Assembly: GCA_022563275.1 (NCBI GenBank)
Contig: JADFNR010000037.1
Span: 1 to 26,633 of the forward strand
Direction: 5' to 3'
Source: Chloroflexota bacterium
GTDB taxonomy: Bacteria > Chloroflexota > Dehalococcoidia > UBA3495
Length of the DNA: 26,633 nucleotides
This document shows, piece by piece, positions 17,729-26,041 of this stretch. A program made the position numbers and the translations under genes. The notes under the pieces were generated by a model. That model made no database searches. It saw only the letters and a list, made by a program, of their open reading frames with translations, and was not told the DNA's origin. Within the stretch, counting starts at the first letter, position 1. Every line of letters begins with the position of its first letter.

Positions 17729-19594
17729 TTGACACTTCCCACCACGGAGACCATCGATTGCGACATCCTCATCATCGGAGGAGGAATGTCCGGCTGCGGA
17801 GCGGCATTTGAGTCCAAATATTGGAGCGGCGACCTGCGCGTTGTCATGGTGGAAAAGGCCGTCATTGAGCGGAGCGGCGCCACCGGAGAAGGGCTCTCCG
17901 CCATCAACTGCTACATGGGCCAGCGCTACGGCTGGAACACCCCGGAAGACTACACCAATTATGTCGTGAACGACATGATGGGCCTGGCCCGGGAAGACCT
18001 GGTCTACGACGTGGGACGCCACGTGGATAACTCCGTCCATCTCCTGGAGGAGTGGGGCCTGCCCATCTGGAAGAAGGACAACGGAGAATACCAACGCATC
18101 GGCCGGTGGCAGATACCCATTCACGGCGAGTCGATAAAGCCCATCACCGCCGAGCCGGCCCGGAAAGCCATCGGGCCGGAAAATCTCTTCGAGCGGGTCT
18201 CCGTCACCCATCTCCTGACCGACGCCGACGACCCGCAGAAGATCGCGGGCGCGGTGGGATTCGCGGTGAGGGAGAACAAGTTCTACGTCTTCCGGGCCAA
18301 GGCCGTCATCATCACATGCGGAGGCGCCTCCAACGTATTTCGCCCCCGCTCAGTGGGCGAGGGGATGGGGCGGGTCTGGTACTCGGTGTTCGCCACTGGG
18401 GCCGCCTATGGTCTCATGATTCCCATAGGGACTGAAATGACCCAGATGGAGCACCGATTCGTGCCCACCCGCTTCAAGGACGGTTATGGGCCAGTGGGAA
18501 TGTGGTTCCAATACTTCCACGCCCAAGTGCTCAACTCCAAGGGCGAAGATTATACCGTCACCCGTGCCGACGAGTTGAAGAAGTACGAGCCCTACGGCTC
18601 CGCCATCCCCACACCCACCCCGCTCCGGAACCACCAGATGTTCATGGACATCAAAGAAGGCCTCGGACCCATGTACATGCGGACCGACGTGGCGATGCAG
18701 AAGTTGGCTGAAGGCGACCCCGCCAAGATGGACAAGGTCCGTGACGAGGCCTGGGAAGACTTCCTAGATATGACCATCTCCCAGGCCCTAACCTGGGCGT
18801 CCCAGAACATAGCGCCGGAGGACACACCGACCGAAGTGGTGTTGGCCGAGCCCTACATCATGGGTTCCCATTCCGGCGAGGCGGGCGCGTGGGTCAGCGG
18901 CCCCGAAGACATCGCGACCGGCGATTATTTCTGGGGCTACAACCGCATGACGACCATTCGCGGCCTGTTCGCCGCCGGCGACGGCGTGGGCGCAGCGCCG
19001 CATAAATTCTCATCCGGCTCCTTCACGGAGGGCCGCATCGCCGCCAAAGCCGCCGTTGGTTACGTGTCGGATAATCCCGGCGCCCCAGCCGTGAGCGACG
19101 CAAACGTCCGCGACATCCAGGAGACCATCTGGGCGCCACTGGAGACCTTTGAAAAACACAAGGGGGCCAGCTCGGCGGAAGAGATAAACCCCAACTTTAT
19201 GACGCCTAAACAGGGGCTGGTCCGGCTCCAGAAGATCATGGACGAATACGGCGCCGGGGCATCAACTTGGTACACCACCAACGAGCCGACCCTGCTTAGG
19301 GGCATCGAGTTGATCGAGATGTTCCGCGAGGACCTAACCCACCTGGCAGCCCGGAACCGTCACGAATTGATGCGGTGCTGGGAGTTGGTCCACCGGACCT
19401 GGGTCGGCGAGGCCCACCTGAGGCATCTCCTATACCGTAAGGAGACCCGGTGGCCAGGATACTACTACCGGTCCGACTACCCCGACCTCGACGACGCCAA
19501 CTGGCGGGTATTCGTCAACTCCAAGTTCGACGCGGCCAAAAATAGCTGGGATCTGCAGACCAAGCCTTACAGAAACATCATCACTTCTATCTGA
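17729..19594 (+). CDS. aprA: Adenylylsulfate (APS) reductase, alpha subunit
   Basis: This 621-residue FAD subunit interconverts APS and sulfite + AMP. The N-terminal dinucleotide-binding motif is DILIIGGGMSGCGAAFE (from residue 12), and GRWQIPIHGESIKPITAEPARK and YIMGSHSGEAGAWVSGPED are AprA hallmarks that separate it from fumarate reductase relatives. The start is TTG at 17729, with AGGAG 8 bases upstream; no better ATG or GTG is near. The reading frame is intact and full-length. No qmoABC, aprM or dsr gene follows; instead a sulfite oxidase-like gene does, which favours the oxidative direction (sulfite + AMP to APS). The stop codon overlaps the first unit of a 16-bp tandem duplication. Confidence 0.95.
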   Translation: MTLPTTETIDCDILIIGGGMSGCGAAFESKYWSGDLRVVMVEKAVIERSGATGEGLSAINCYMGQRYGWNTPEDYTNYVVNDMMGLAREDLVYDVGRHVDNSVHLLEEWGLPIWKKDNGEYQRIGRWQIPIHGESIKPITAEPARKAIGPENLFERVSVTHLLTDADDPQKIAGAVGFAVRENKFYVFRAKAVIITCGGASNVFRPRSVGEGMGRVWYSVFATGAAYGLMIPIGTEMTQMEHRFVPTRFKDGYGPVGMWFQYFHAQVLNSKGEDYTVTRADELKKYEPYGSAIPTPTPLRNHQMFMDIKEGLGPMYMRTDVAMQKLAEGDPAKMDKVRDEAWEDFLDMTISQALTWASQNIAPEDTPTEVVLAEPYIMGSHSGEAGAWVSGPEDIATGDYFWGYNRMTTIRGLFAAGDGVGAAPHKFSSGSFTEGRIAAKAAVGYVSDNPGAPAVSDANVRDIQETIWAPLETFEKHKGASSAEEINPNFMTPKQGLVRLQKIMDEYGAGASTWYTTNEPTLLRGIELIEMFREDLTHLAARNRHELMRCWELVHRTWVGEAHLRHLLYRKETRWPGYYYRSDYPDLDDANWRVFVNSKFDAAKNSWDLQTKPYRNIITSI

Positions 19595-19623
19595 ATCTGA
19601 GACCGGCTGAATCTGAGACCGGC
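19592..19623. repeat. 16-bp tandem duplication at the aprA stop codon
   Basis: tgaatctgagaccggc occurs twice in direct succession (19592-19607 and 19608-19623) without mismatch. The first copy starts with the aprA stop codon. The exact identity suggests a recent duplication. Confidence 0.9.
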
Positions 19624-19792
19624 CGCCGAGTCTAGACCAGTTTTCCAGATTTTCGTATCTAGGCCTGGGGATTAGGGCCGTATGCCCATGGAACGGTGGG
19701 GCTTTTGGCCCTCTGCTTTTGGGTGCGCAAGGTATTAAATCCCGACATGCACCCACGCAGCCATCCCGGTCTTGTGTACCGGATGTAATGTT

Positions 19793-19824
19793 TTGGCCCA
19801 AGGGCTCTCGCCCCCTGGGCCCAA
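19793..19824 (+). promoter_or_regulatory. Hairpin in the leader of the sulfite oxidase gene
   Basis: ttggccca (19793-19800) pairs with tgggcccaa (19816-19824, one bulged C), with additional aggg/cccc pairing inside. The hairpin ends 6 bases before the aggag ribosome site of the next gene. It could affect translation or terminate poorly; there is no U tract. Confidence 0.45.
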
Positions 19825-19841
19825 CCACGCAGGAGACTTCA

Positions 19842-20918
19842 ATGCCAAGCACGGATTCCAACTCCTCTGGCGGTCTGAATGTTCTAAGTGAAGACCCCCT
19901 TTGCGCCGGCGTCTTCCTCCCTGACCTGGAGGTGGGCGTCTCGCCCATCGGAGGTCACTTCATCCGCAGCCACTTCGCCGCACCCCAGATCAGATTCTTC
20001 GATTGGTCCCTGTCCATCACCGGCGACGTAAACAACCCCCTGGACCTCTCCTATCACGACCTGCTCCAGATGCCCAGTCACGAGATCGTCAGCCTCATGG
20101 AATGCGCCGGCAACAGCCGTTCAACCATGCAGCCCCCGGCGGAAGGCGTTCAATGGGACAACGGGGGCGTTGGCGTTTCCCGGTGGAGGGGCGTTTCGGT
20201 CAAGACCGTGCTGGAGCAGGCTTCCCTCAGGTCTGAGGCCACCGACGTTCTGTTTGAAGGCGCGGACTACGGCGCGGAGGCCCAAGGGGCTGGGCCGATG
20301 TGCTATGCCATGAGCGTGCCGCTGAAGAAATTGCTGGACCCGGACACGATCTTGGCCTATGAGATCAACGGTGTAACCCTGCCCCAGGACCACGGATACC
20401 CGGTGAGATTGCTGGTGCCTGGTTGGTACGGCATGGCCTCGGTGAAATGGCTGGCCAAGATCACCGTTATGGACCGCCCAAACGGCGGGTTCCACGAGAT
20501 GGATTACCGGATCTATCCGGCAACGAACGGCAAGGCAGACGCCAAGGCGGAGCGTGTTACGTCTCTTAAGATAAAGTCTCTGATCAGCACACCGGCCAAG
20601 GGGTCCGTGGTCGAACCCGGTTTACACAAGATCAAGGGAGTGGCCTGGTCGGGCGATGGGCACATCACCATGGTCGAGGTCAGCACGGATGACGCCCGCA
20701 CCTGGCGTCCGGCTGATCTGGAAGAGCCGTCGGGAAACTACTCCTGGCAGCACTGGGAGATCGACTGGGAAGCCAAAAACCTGGGCCACTCCCTCCTCCG
20801 CTGCCGGGCCACCGACAGCAAGGGCAACGTGCAACCGATGCTGGCTGCCTGGAACTTCCGGGGCTACCAGGTCAACTCGGTCCATTCCGTTCCCATCACC
20901 GTGAGAAAACCCCAGTAG
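19842..20918 (+). CDS. Sulfite oxidase-family molybdopterin enzyme (no signal peptide)
   Basis: This 358-residue enzyme has the sulfite oxidase fold: a molybdopterin domain with GGHFIRSHFAAPQI, LSITGDVNNPLDLSYHDL and MECAGNSRSTMQPP, where Cys88 is the molybdenum thiolate ligand, then DHGYPVRLLVPGWYGMASVKWL, and an Ig-like dimerisation domain from about residue 240. Sulfite oxidases convert sulfite to sulfate. There is no heme domain and no Tat signal, so a cytoplasmic enzyme is expected. I chose the ATG at 19842 because AGGAGA lies 6 bases upstream; the frame extends 41 codons further with no ribosome site. With AprBA and Sat it gives a second, direct route to sulfate. Other substrates (for example a methionine-sulfoxide-type reduction) cannot be excluded from sequence. 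Confidence 0.9.
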   Translation: MPSTDSNSSGGLNVLSEDPLCAGVFLPDLEVGVSPIGGHFIRSHFAAPQIRFFDWSLSITGDVNNPLDLSYHDLLQMPSHEIVSLMECAGNSRSTMQPPAEGVQWDNGGVGVSRWRGVSVKTVLEQASLRSEATDVLFEGADYGAEAQGAGPMCYAMSVPLKKLLDPDTILAYEINGVTLPQDHGYPVRLLVPGWYGMASVKWLAKITVMDRPNGGFHEMDYRIYPATNGKADAKAERVTSLKIKSLISTPAKGSVVEPGLHKIKGVAWSGDGHITMVEVSTDDARTWRPADLEEPSGNYSWQHWEIDWEAKNLGHSLLRCRATDSKGNVQPMLAAWNFRGYQVNSVHSVPITVRKPQ

Positions 20919-21026
20919 CAGGTCGATTCCCGCCGCCGGAGACCCAAAGCCACCGGTGATATACGATGGGCACGATATAAATGCCCAGGTATATGGGACT
21001 GAGCCTTACAGTGGAGGTGGATCACC

Positions 21027-22415
21027 ATGTTCGTGGAAACAATTAGGATCGAGAGCCTGTCCAACAACAGTTACGTGGTCGGCTCCGAGCAGTCCGGATG
21101 ATGCGTCGTCATCGACCCCGCCCGGGATGTTGACCAGTACGTCCAGATCGCGGCCAACCACGGGACCCGGATCGTCTATGCCTTCGAGACCCACGTTCAC
21201 AACGACTTCGTATCCGGCGCGCGGGAACTGGCCGAACAGACCGGCTGCCAGGTGGGCGCCAGCGCATCGGGGGGACTCTTGTTCCCATCGGTCCGCCTTC
21301 AGGAGAACGATGAGTTCGACCTGGGAGAGTTCCAGATCCGTATCCTCCACACCCCCGGCCACACCCCAGAAAGCGTCTCCTTCATAGTGGAGGAGCAGGG
21401 CCAGCCCACCGCCATCTTCACCGGCGGGGCCCTCTTGCTGGGCGGCGCGGCCCGCGTTGATCTTCTGGGCTCAAAGGTGGCGCCATTCCTGGCCCGCTGG
21501 CTACACAATACCATCCACGAAAAACTGCTCAAGCTGCCCGATGACGTCCAGGTCTACCCGACCCACGGCGGAGGGTCTTTCTGCTCGGCGGCGGCCGGGG
21601 GCGGCACGGCGCCCTCCACCATCGCCCATGAGCGGCTGACCAACCCATTCGCCGCCGAAACCGAGGAATCCAGCTTTGTAAGATTCGCCCTCACCGGTCT
21701 GGGCTCCTATCCCAGCTATTACAAATACATGGCCGACATCAACCGCAGAGGCCCGGACATCTTGGGCGGCGTCCCCCGCATGGCCTCTTTGACCGCCCTC
21801 TCGGTCCGGAATCATCTGGACAACGAAGCCGTTTTGATCGACGCGCGTCCGGAACGCAGTTTCAACGACGGCCACGTCCCAGGTTCCTACGCCGTGCCCC
21901 ACGGCAACAACATGGCCACCTGGGTCGGCTGGGTGGTGCCCTGGGGACAGCCCCTGGTGCTCCTTTCCGCCGACGCCGGCCAGCACGACGACATCATGCG
22001 CCAGTTGATCCGCATCGGATTTGACCGGGTCCGTGGGTTCTTGTCCGGCGGCATCGACGCGTGGAAATCGGCCGGTCTGCCCATCGAAGAATCCAACCGG
22101 CTGGACCTAGAAGGTCTCAAACAAGCCCAGGACTTGCCTGCTCCGCCGTTGGTGATCGATGTTCGTCAGCGCAGCGAATACACCCAGGGCCATATCCCCG
22201 GCGCGCTGAACATAGAGCTGGGAGAACTGCAAGAACACCTGGACGGACTGCCGCGGGAACTCCCCGTGGTAACGGTGTGCGCCGCCGGGATGCGCGCCAC
22301 CACCGCGGGAAGCATCCTGCAACGGGACGGCCGGGATAACGTGCAAGTGGTGGACGAAGCCGGAACTCCGGCCTGGATCGAGCGTGGTTACCCGTCGGAG
22401 ACCGGCGAAGAATAA
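21027..22415 (+). CDS. Metallo-beta-lactamase/double-rhodanese (persulfide dioxygenase-like) gene with in-frame TGA
   Basis: Reading from the ATG at 21027 (GGAGG 8 bases upstream) gives MFVETIRIESLSNNSYVVGSEQSG, then TGA at 21099-21101 (codon 25), then CVVIDPARDVD in the same frame to 22415. Both sides match the family, so one stop codon interrupts an otherwise intact 462-codon gene. The metal site follows: ETHVHNDFVSGA, HTPGHTPES and PTHGGGSFCSA, as in ETHE1/CstB-like enzymes that oxidise persulfides to sulfite. Two rhodanese domains come next. The first (LLSADAGQ) lacks the catalytic Cys; the second has TVCAAGMRAT with the active Cys. The alternative GTG start at 21252 would remove the HxHxD motif and should be inactive. 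It could be a new pseudogene, a sequencing error or a recoded stop. Its role would be to feed sulfite to the neighbouring oxidation genes. Confidence 0.75.
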
Positions 22416-22747
22416 CCGCCGGCTTCTATCGACATTCCAGCGTAGGCCGAGTTCTGGGCGCCTCAATCACGATCGAGCCAACTCCCGCTGGAAAAACTGC
22501 GTAGGGGCGGGTTTCTAACCCGCACTTTCCGACCGGCAGCCATGCTGAACAGGGTAGGTCTGGCTGCTCCTCATTGCATTGGTCTGCTTCCTGGAGATTG
22601 GCGATCGCCAAGCGGGGCGGGTTGGAAACCCGCCCCTACGATGGAAGGTCAATCACGTCCTTTCGCCGCTCCACCTCCGTCATCCCAGTCTTCGCTGGAA
22701 TCCAGGGAAGCCCACCTTCTAACTACCCTCTCAAGGCTTCTAGCTGG
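22416..22747. repeat. Second repeat island
   Basis: No credible gene lies in these 332 bases. gtaggggcgggtttctaacccgc (22501-22523) recurs inverted at 22617-22639 with one difference, so the ~140-bp block could fold into a large cruciform-like structure. ctcaatcacgatcgag (22462-22477) is identical to 1066-1081. The stretch 22679-22710 (gtcatcccagtcttcgctgg, then aatccaggg) belongs to the same hairpin family as 969-1002. These are the same repeat families as in the island after secA. Confidence 0.8.
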
Positions 22748-23551
22748 TCAGTCTTTGGGCCGCCCGGCTTGGTACCAGCGGTCCCATGGCTGGACGCGTG
22801 ATCGGCCCGGGATCAGGGGTTCTTTGACGGCCAATTTGTAAAACCCGGCCAACACCACACCGGCCACGAACCCGCCGATGTGGGCGAAGAACGCCACGCT
22901 TACCGAGTCCGCCAGACCAAATGACAGGCTTCCTTGTAGCAACTGCCAGACGAACCAGCCCCCCAGCAGCCATATGGCCCGCATCTCCACCACCGTGATC
23001 AGATAGAAGATAATCAAGGCCTTGATCTTATTGTTGGGGTAGATCATCAGATACGCTCCCAACACCCCGGATATGGCGCCGCTGGCGCCGATCAACGGGA
23101 CCTCAGAATCGGTATTGATGACCCACTGACTCAACGTGGCGGCGACTCCGGCCACTAGATAGAAGACCAGGTACTTTACGTGTCCCAACCGGTCTTCGAT
23201 GTTATCGCCGAACACCCATAGAAACATCATGTTGCCGGCCAGATGCATGAAACCACCGTGGATGAACATGGAGGAAAATATGGTGAGCACGGTGGGAACT
23301 GGCGTTGCGATGTCCATCGCGCCGAACCTGGTGTTCAGAATCTCAAATGGCTCTCCGGAAGTCAGCTCCTGGGCAATGAACCCCCATTTGAAGAAGAAGA
23401 TGTTCAAATCGAGCCCGGCGCGGCCGGTGAGGATCCCAGCGCCCCCCAGGACCATCTCATAGAGGAACACCAACACGCTGATGCCGATCAGACCAGTGGT
23501 TACGTAAGGAAAATGTTGGTGTTGGACGCTGGCGTCGGAAAATGGAAACAT
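22748..23551 (-). CDS. Rhomboid-family intramembrane serine protease
   Basis: This 267-residue polytopic membrane protein has the rhomboid catalytic core: HGGFMHLAGNMMFLWVFGDNIED (His98, His103, Asn107), GASGAISGVLGAY with nucleophile Ser157, and FFAHIGGFVAG with His224, which together give the Ser-His dyad. About six to seven hydrophobic segments are visible, beginning with TTGLIGISVLVFLYEMV. The catalytic residues are all present, so it should be an active protease that cleaves transmembrane substrates; the substrate is unknown. The C-terminus is a short polar tail. The ribosome site is weak (aggccc), and a gccgcc-ttttt-ggcggc hairpin lies in its 5' leader (23573-23589). A terminator separates it from the upstream kinase-like gene. 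Confidence 0.93.
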   Translation of the reverse strand: MFPFSDASVQHQHFPYVTTGLIGISVLVFLYEMVLGGAGILTGRAGLDLNIFFFKWGFIAQELTSGEPFEILNTRFGAMDIATPVPTVLTIFSSMFIHGGFMHLAGNMMFLWVFGDNIEDRLGHVKYLVFYLVAGVAATLSQWVINTDSEVPLIGASGAISGVLGAYLMIYPNNKIKALIIFYLITVVEMRAIWLLGGWFVWQLLQGSLSFGLADSVSVAFFAHIGGFVAGVVLAGFYKLAVKEPLIPGRSRVQPWDRWYQAGRPKD

Positions 23552-23607
23552 CTATGGGCCTAACACTTGGGCGCCGCCTTTTTGGCGGCCACCGACGCAC
23601 CCAAGAC

Positions 23608-23642
23608 AAAAATAGGGGAACGGGTGACACCCGTTCCCCTAT
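23608..23642 (-). terminator. Intrinsic terminator of the cytidylate-kinase-like gene
   Basis: A perfect 15-bp inverted repeat (ataggggaacgggtg at 23612-23626 against 23628-23642) is followed on the minus strand by TTTTT (from 23612 down to 23608). It lies 31 bases beyond the stop of the kinase-like gene and before the rhomboid start. Confidence 0.9.
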
Positions 23643-23672
23643 CAATGAGTATCCGGTCTGGCCTGCCCAAGG

Positions 23673-24374
23673 TCAAGAAGTCAGGTCTCCTGCCGCGTGG
23701 GCGATAACCTCTGCCGCCGTCTTGGGGGTCATCTTGCCCATATTCAACATCATGTGGTAATGCCGGGCCTCGCTGGGATGGACCTTCCAGAATTTATGGA
23801 TGAAGTCTTCTCTGGCCCGTTCCAACTCTTCCACGTGAATCTCGGCCTCTTCCCGTTCGAAATGTTCCCGATCGATCAACGTTTGGACCCGCACTTCCAT
23901 GGGAGCCAGCAAACCAACGTGCAAGGTGTGGGAGGCGTCGGCCAGGATCTGGTTGGCCCCCCGGCCGATGATTACGGCGTTGCCCTTTTCGTGGAGGTCA
24001 TGCGCCACCTTGGTCATGGCCTCGATGAAGACCTTGTCGTCCAGCTTCTGAGCCACGCCGCCACCCTCGCCGGCGAGGTCCATATAGGTCTCGGGAGGCA
24101 GGTTCTCGATGCCCCGTCCGAAGTATGGTTCGCCACTCACTCCCGACATGGCGGAACGCTCCAGCATGGTCTGAACGAACCGGCCCAGGCGGTCGCGGAA
24201 CCGGTCCACGCGCTGCTCTTTGGCGATGAGGGTGCCCACCGGGGTGCCGACGATGCGTGCCGCTTCGGTGAAAAACAGGCGGTCAACGAAGTTCAAGTTC
24301 AGTTCTTCGGCAACCATTTGGCCGATGGTTACCGCTCCGCATCCAATGGGGCCGTTAATGGTGATTACCGGCAT
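23673..24374 (-). CDS. Cytidylate kinase-like family protein
   Basis: This 233-residue P-loop protein is of the cytidylate-kinase-like family (Cytidylate_kin2 type). MPVITINGPIGCGAVTIGQMVAEEL carries the Walker A variant GPIGCGAVTIG at residues 8-18. LNLNFVDRLFF follows, then VIIGRGANQILA, and VRVQTLIDREHFEREEAE resembles the kinase lid/LID-base region. Relatives are annotated from the fold only; the true substrate is not established and they are distinct from Cmk. I chose the ATG at 24374 because GGAGGGA lies 7 bases upstream; the upstream in-frame start at 24425 adds 17 residues ahead of the P-loop strand. It is 79 bases downstream of the acetyltransferase gene and ends at a strong terminator. 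Confidence 0.85.
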   Translation of the reverse strand: MPVITINGPIGCGAVTIGQMVAEELNLNFVDRLFFTEAARIVGTPVGTLIAKEQRVDRFRDRLGRFVQTMLERSAMSGVSGEPYFGRGIENLPPETYMDLAGEGGGVAQKLDDKVFIEAMTKVAHDLHEKGNAVIIGRGANQILADASHTLHVGLLAPMEVRVQTLIDREHFEREEAEIHVEELERAREDFIHKFWKVHPSEARHYHMMLNMGKMTPKTAAEVIAHAAGDLTS

Positions 24375-24453
24375 TACTGGTCCCTCCAAATCCTCAGGGT
24401 GGTGTGCTGGTGTGCTGGTATGCAATGAAGGGGGCGGACCCTATTTTAAGGGC

Positions 24454-25035
24454 CTAGCTGGCTGCAGTCTCCATCAGCTTAACGCGGCGTCTTGGATATT
24501 CATCAGACAGAAGACCGAGAATGGTGGAATCGAACCACTCGTTATTCTTGCGGTGGGTCTTGCGTAGACGCCCTTCCATAACGAATCCCACGTGCTGGGC
24601 CATCAGCATGCCTGGCTCGTTATACTCGGGAATGTCGACCCAGACGCGGTGGAGGCCCAGGGGGCCAAAGGCGTGGTCCAACAGGCCGATAAGTGCGCTG
24701 GTGCCGTAATGGTGATGCCACAGGTCTTTCCGGCCTATCAACAGGTCGGCTCGGGCTTCCTGCAGCGGCCATTCGACCAGCAGCTGCCCTTCTCCTATGT
24801 GCTCGCCGTCCCCGCTGTAAACGGAGAAGATAGTGCGGTTTTCATCGTTAAAGACGTGGTCCCATTCCTCAGAACCGCCGGCCAGAATAGCTTCCGGAGT
24901 GTAGGTAGTATGCAGGGGCTTGCCGTCATCCCCAACACCGTACCAGACTGCGTTGACCTCAGGATCGTTAAGCCAATCAGACATCCGCTGAATATCTTCA
25001 CGAGTGGGCGTTGCCAATGTTACCTCTGGGAACAT
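24454..25035 (-). CDS. GNAT-family N-acetyltransferase (RimJ/RimL-like)
   Basis: This 193-residue acetyltransferase has the RimJ/RimL-type layout: LATPTREDIQRMSDWLNDPEVN at the start, IGEGQLLVEW, DLLIGRKDLWHHHYGTSALIGLLDHAF covering the acetyl-CoA-binding loop and helix (the pyrophosphate loop HHHYGTSA replaces the commoner RGKGYG), and NEPGMLMAQHVGFVMEGRLRKTHRKNNEWFDSTILGLL near the end. It should transfer an acetyl group from acetyl-CoA to an amine; the acceptor is unknown. I chose the ATG at 25035, with gggggtg upstream; an in-frame ATG at 25089 adds 18 residues that do not fit the fold. It is probably co-transcribed with the kinase-like gene. Confidence 0.88.
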   Translation of the reverse strand: MFPEVTLATPTREDIQRMSDWLNDPEVNAVWYGVGDDGKPLHTTYTPEAILAGGSEEWDHVFNDENRTIFSVYSGDGEHIGEGQLLVEWPLQEARADLLIGRKDLWHHHYGTSALIGLLDHAFGPLGLHRVWVDIPEYNEPGMLMAQHVGFVMEGRLRKTHRKNNEWFDSTILGLLSDEYPRRRVKLMETAAS

Positions 25036-25330
25036 ATCGCACCCCCAAAATTCAATGGGCGAAATTGAGCTTCCTACAGGCGCCGCCAAGACTACCCCGG
25101 ACTATCACCTTTCGGGATAATCATCATTATAACAACGGGTGGTTGTGGACGCAATTTGCGATTTGCGGCCGGCCCAAGCCCAGGTTCGCCGCCCTTTGAG
25201 ACAGGCTCGGCACCCCCCGATGTGCCGCGTAGTATACTCCTGTAATTTCCGGATGCAATTCATAGGATCATCAAAACCGCCGCGGATGCCTGGCAGATGC
25301 GTGGGTTTAACGCTAACCGAGGCTAATTAA
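25036..25330. other. Intergenic region, nothing recognised
   Basis: These 295 bases contain no family-like reading frame, no clear hairpin and no repeat shared with the rest of the window. Base composition starts to become more AT-rich here and stays so to the right edge. Confidence 0.5.
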
Positions 25331-25704
25331 ATGGCGCCGAATCCTGATTATTCGTCCGAGATGCGGATGGACGATCACTCCACCAATTATAAATTCCGGA
25401 ATCGGAACGGGCCCATGCTAGCCAGTAAAAAACCGCGTATCAGGTCGCGGCGATCCTTGCCGATGCACAGAGTTTCAAAGAGAAATCCCAAAATATCGTG
25501 GGTCAAATGGCCCAGGTATCCAAGTCCGGCCTCGTCGTCTTGTGGCGTGGCAATAATGGTAGCGAATGCCGAGGTCTGGTAGCCATAGCGAGGTCCGCGG
25601 CTAGAGACACTAAACGGTCGCCGTTGTTGAGAAACCAAAATTCAGCTTCCGCTGGCGCATTTCGCCAGGGACTAGCTATTGATTTGGGGATGAGCCAAAC
25701 TTGA
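25331..25704 (+). pseudogene. Truncated, frameshifted GAF-domain sensor gene
   Basis: The frame from the ATG at 25331 reads MAPNPDYSSEMRMDD... to SKK at a run of six A (25427-25432), then leaves the family pattern. If the run had one more A, the reading would continue TAYQVAAILADAQSFKEKS, QNIVGQMAQVSKSGLVVLW, RGNNGSECRGLVAIARSAA, and on to FRQGLAIDLG, ending at TGA 25702-25704 (124 residues). The downstream text resembles the first half of a GAF domain of the kind found in Chloroflexota signalling proteins. The domain is incomplete, and I find no continuation after the stop. I therefore read it as a decayed GAF sensor, broken by a -1 shift and a 3' truncation. A sequencing error in the A run is possible for the frameshift but not for the truncation. 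Confidence 0.6.
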
Positions 25705-25842
25705 TGCTCGGACCCGCGGAGAATTGGTTCGCGTGATCACTCGCCTCCGCCTTCTGACCGAATAAACTTTAAAATCCCGACACGGCCCAAGCTTTGGGAA
25801 CGTGACCGATCGGCTCTCAATTTAGTTGATTCCCCGATTCCG

Positions 25843-25881
25843 AAAACCACTATGCGTTTTGGAAAGTGTATAGTGGTTTTT
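25843..25881 (+). terminator. Stem-loop with T run, possible terminator
   Basis: aaaaccactat (25843-25853) pairs perfectly with atagtggtttt (25870-25880) around a 16-base loop, followed by another T. The stem is A/T-rich at its base, and the mirrored A run could serve the other strand. It lies between the GAF remnant and the next promoter. A second, smaller hairpin (aaaatc...gattttag, 25936-25962) follows. Confidence 0.5.
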
Positions 25882-25964
25882 GTTAGCCCAAATACTGGAC
25901 AAAAAGGGAGTTGCGGCCGAAACATTTCATCACCAAAATCGACAGCGGCATCGCCGATTTTAGT

Positions 25965-25994
25965 TTGACAATCACAATAGACACGACAAATTAT
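25965..25994 (+). promoter_or_regulatory. Sigma-70-like promoter for the terminal sensor genes
   Basis: A perfect TTGACA (25965-25970) and AATTAT (25989-25994) are 18 bases apart in an AT-rich stretch. Transcription would begin near 26001, giving a leader of about 50 bases that contains the hairpin at 26016-26041. Confidence 0.6.
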
Positions 25995-26015
25995 TATTGT
26001 TTTAGTTAAACACCC

Positions 26016-26041
26016 GCCCGGTGGGTAAGCACCAGACGGGC
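26016..26041 (+). promoter_or_regulatory. Leader hairpin next to the ribosome binding site
   Basis: GCCC-GGTG-ggtaag-CACC-agac-GGGC folds into a two-part stem with a 4-base bulge. It ends one base before gaggag (26043-26048), the ribosome site of the 59-residue ORF. The position suggests control of translation. I do not recognise a known riboswitch class. Confidence 0.5.

Noticed and set aside
21099..21145. SECIS element that would make the TGA a selenocysteine codon
   Set aside because: Downstream I see only a short ccc-gccc-ggg stem and no hairpin with the expected apical GGU loop at the right distance; the position is also not a catalytic site. Not excluded, but unsupported.
21027..22415. 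Alternative genetic code (TGA as Trp or Gly) for the whole window
   Set aside because: Several intact genes end in TGA (comD, sat, aprA) and Trp is encoded by TGG throughout.
22542..22841. 99- and 75-residue plus-strand ORFs in the second repeat island
   Set aside because: They are composed of palindromic repeat sequence and the antisense end of the rhomboid gene.
24403..24418. Tandem tgtgctgg x2 upstream of the kinase-like gene
   Set aside because: Two copies of an 8-mer are too little to suggest function.
25387..25638. 83-residue minus-strand ORF
   Set aside because: It is the reverse strand of the GAF remnant, whose plus-strand translation is family-like.
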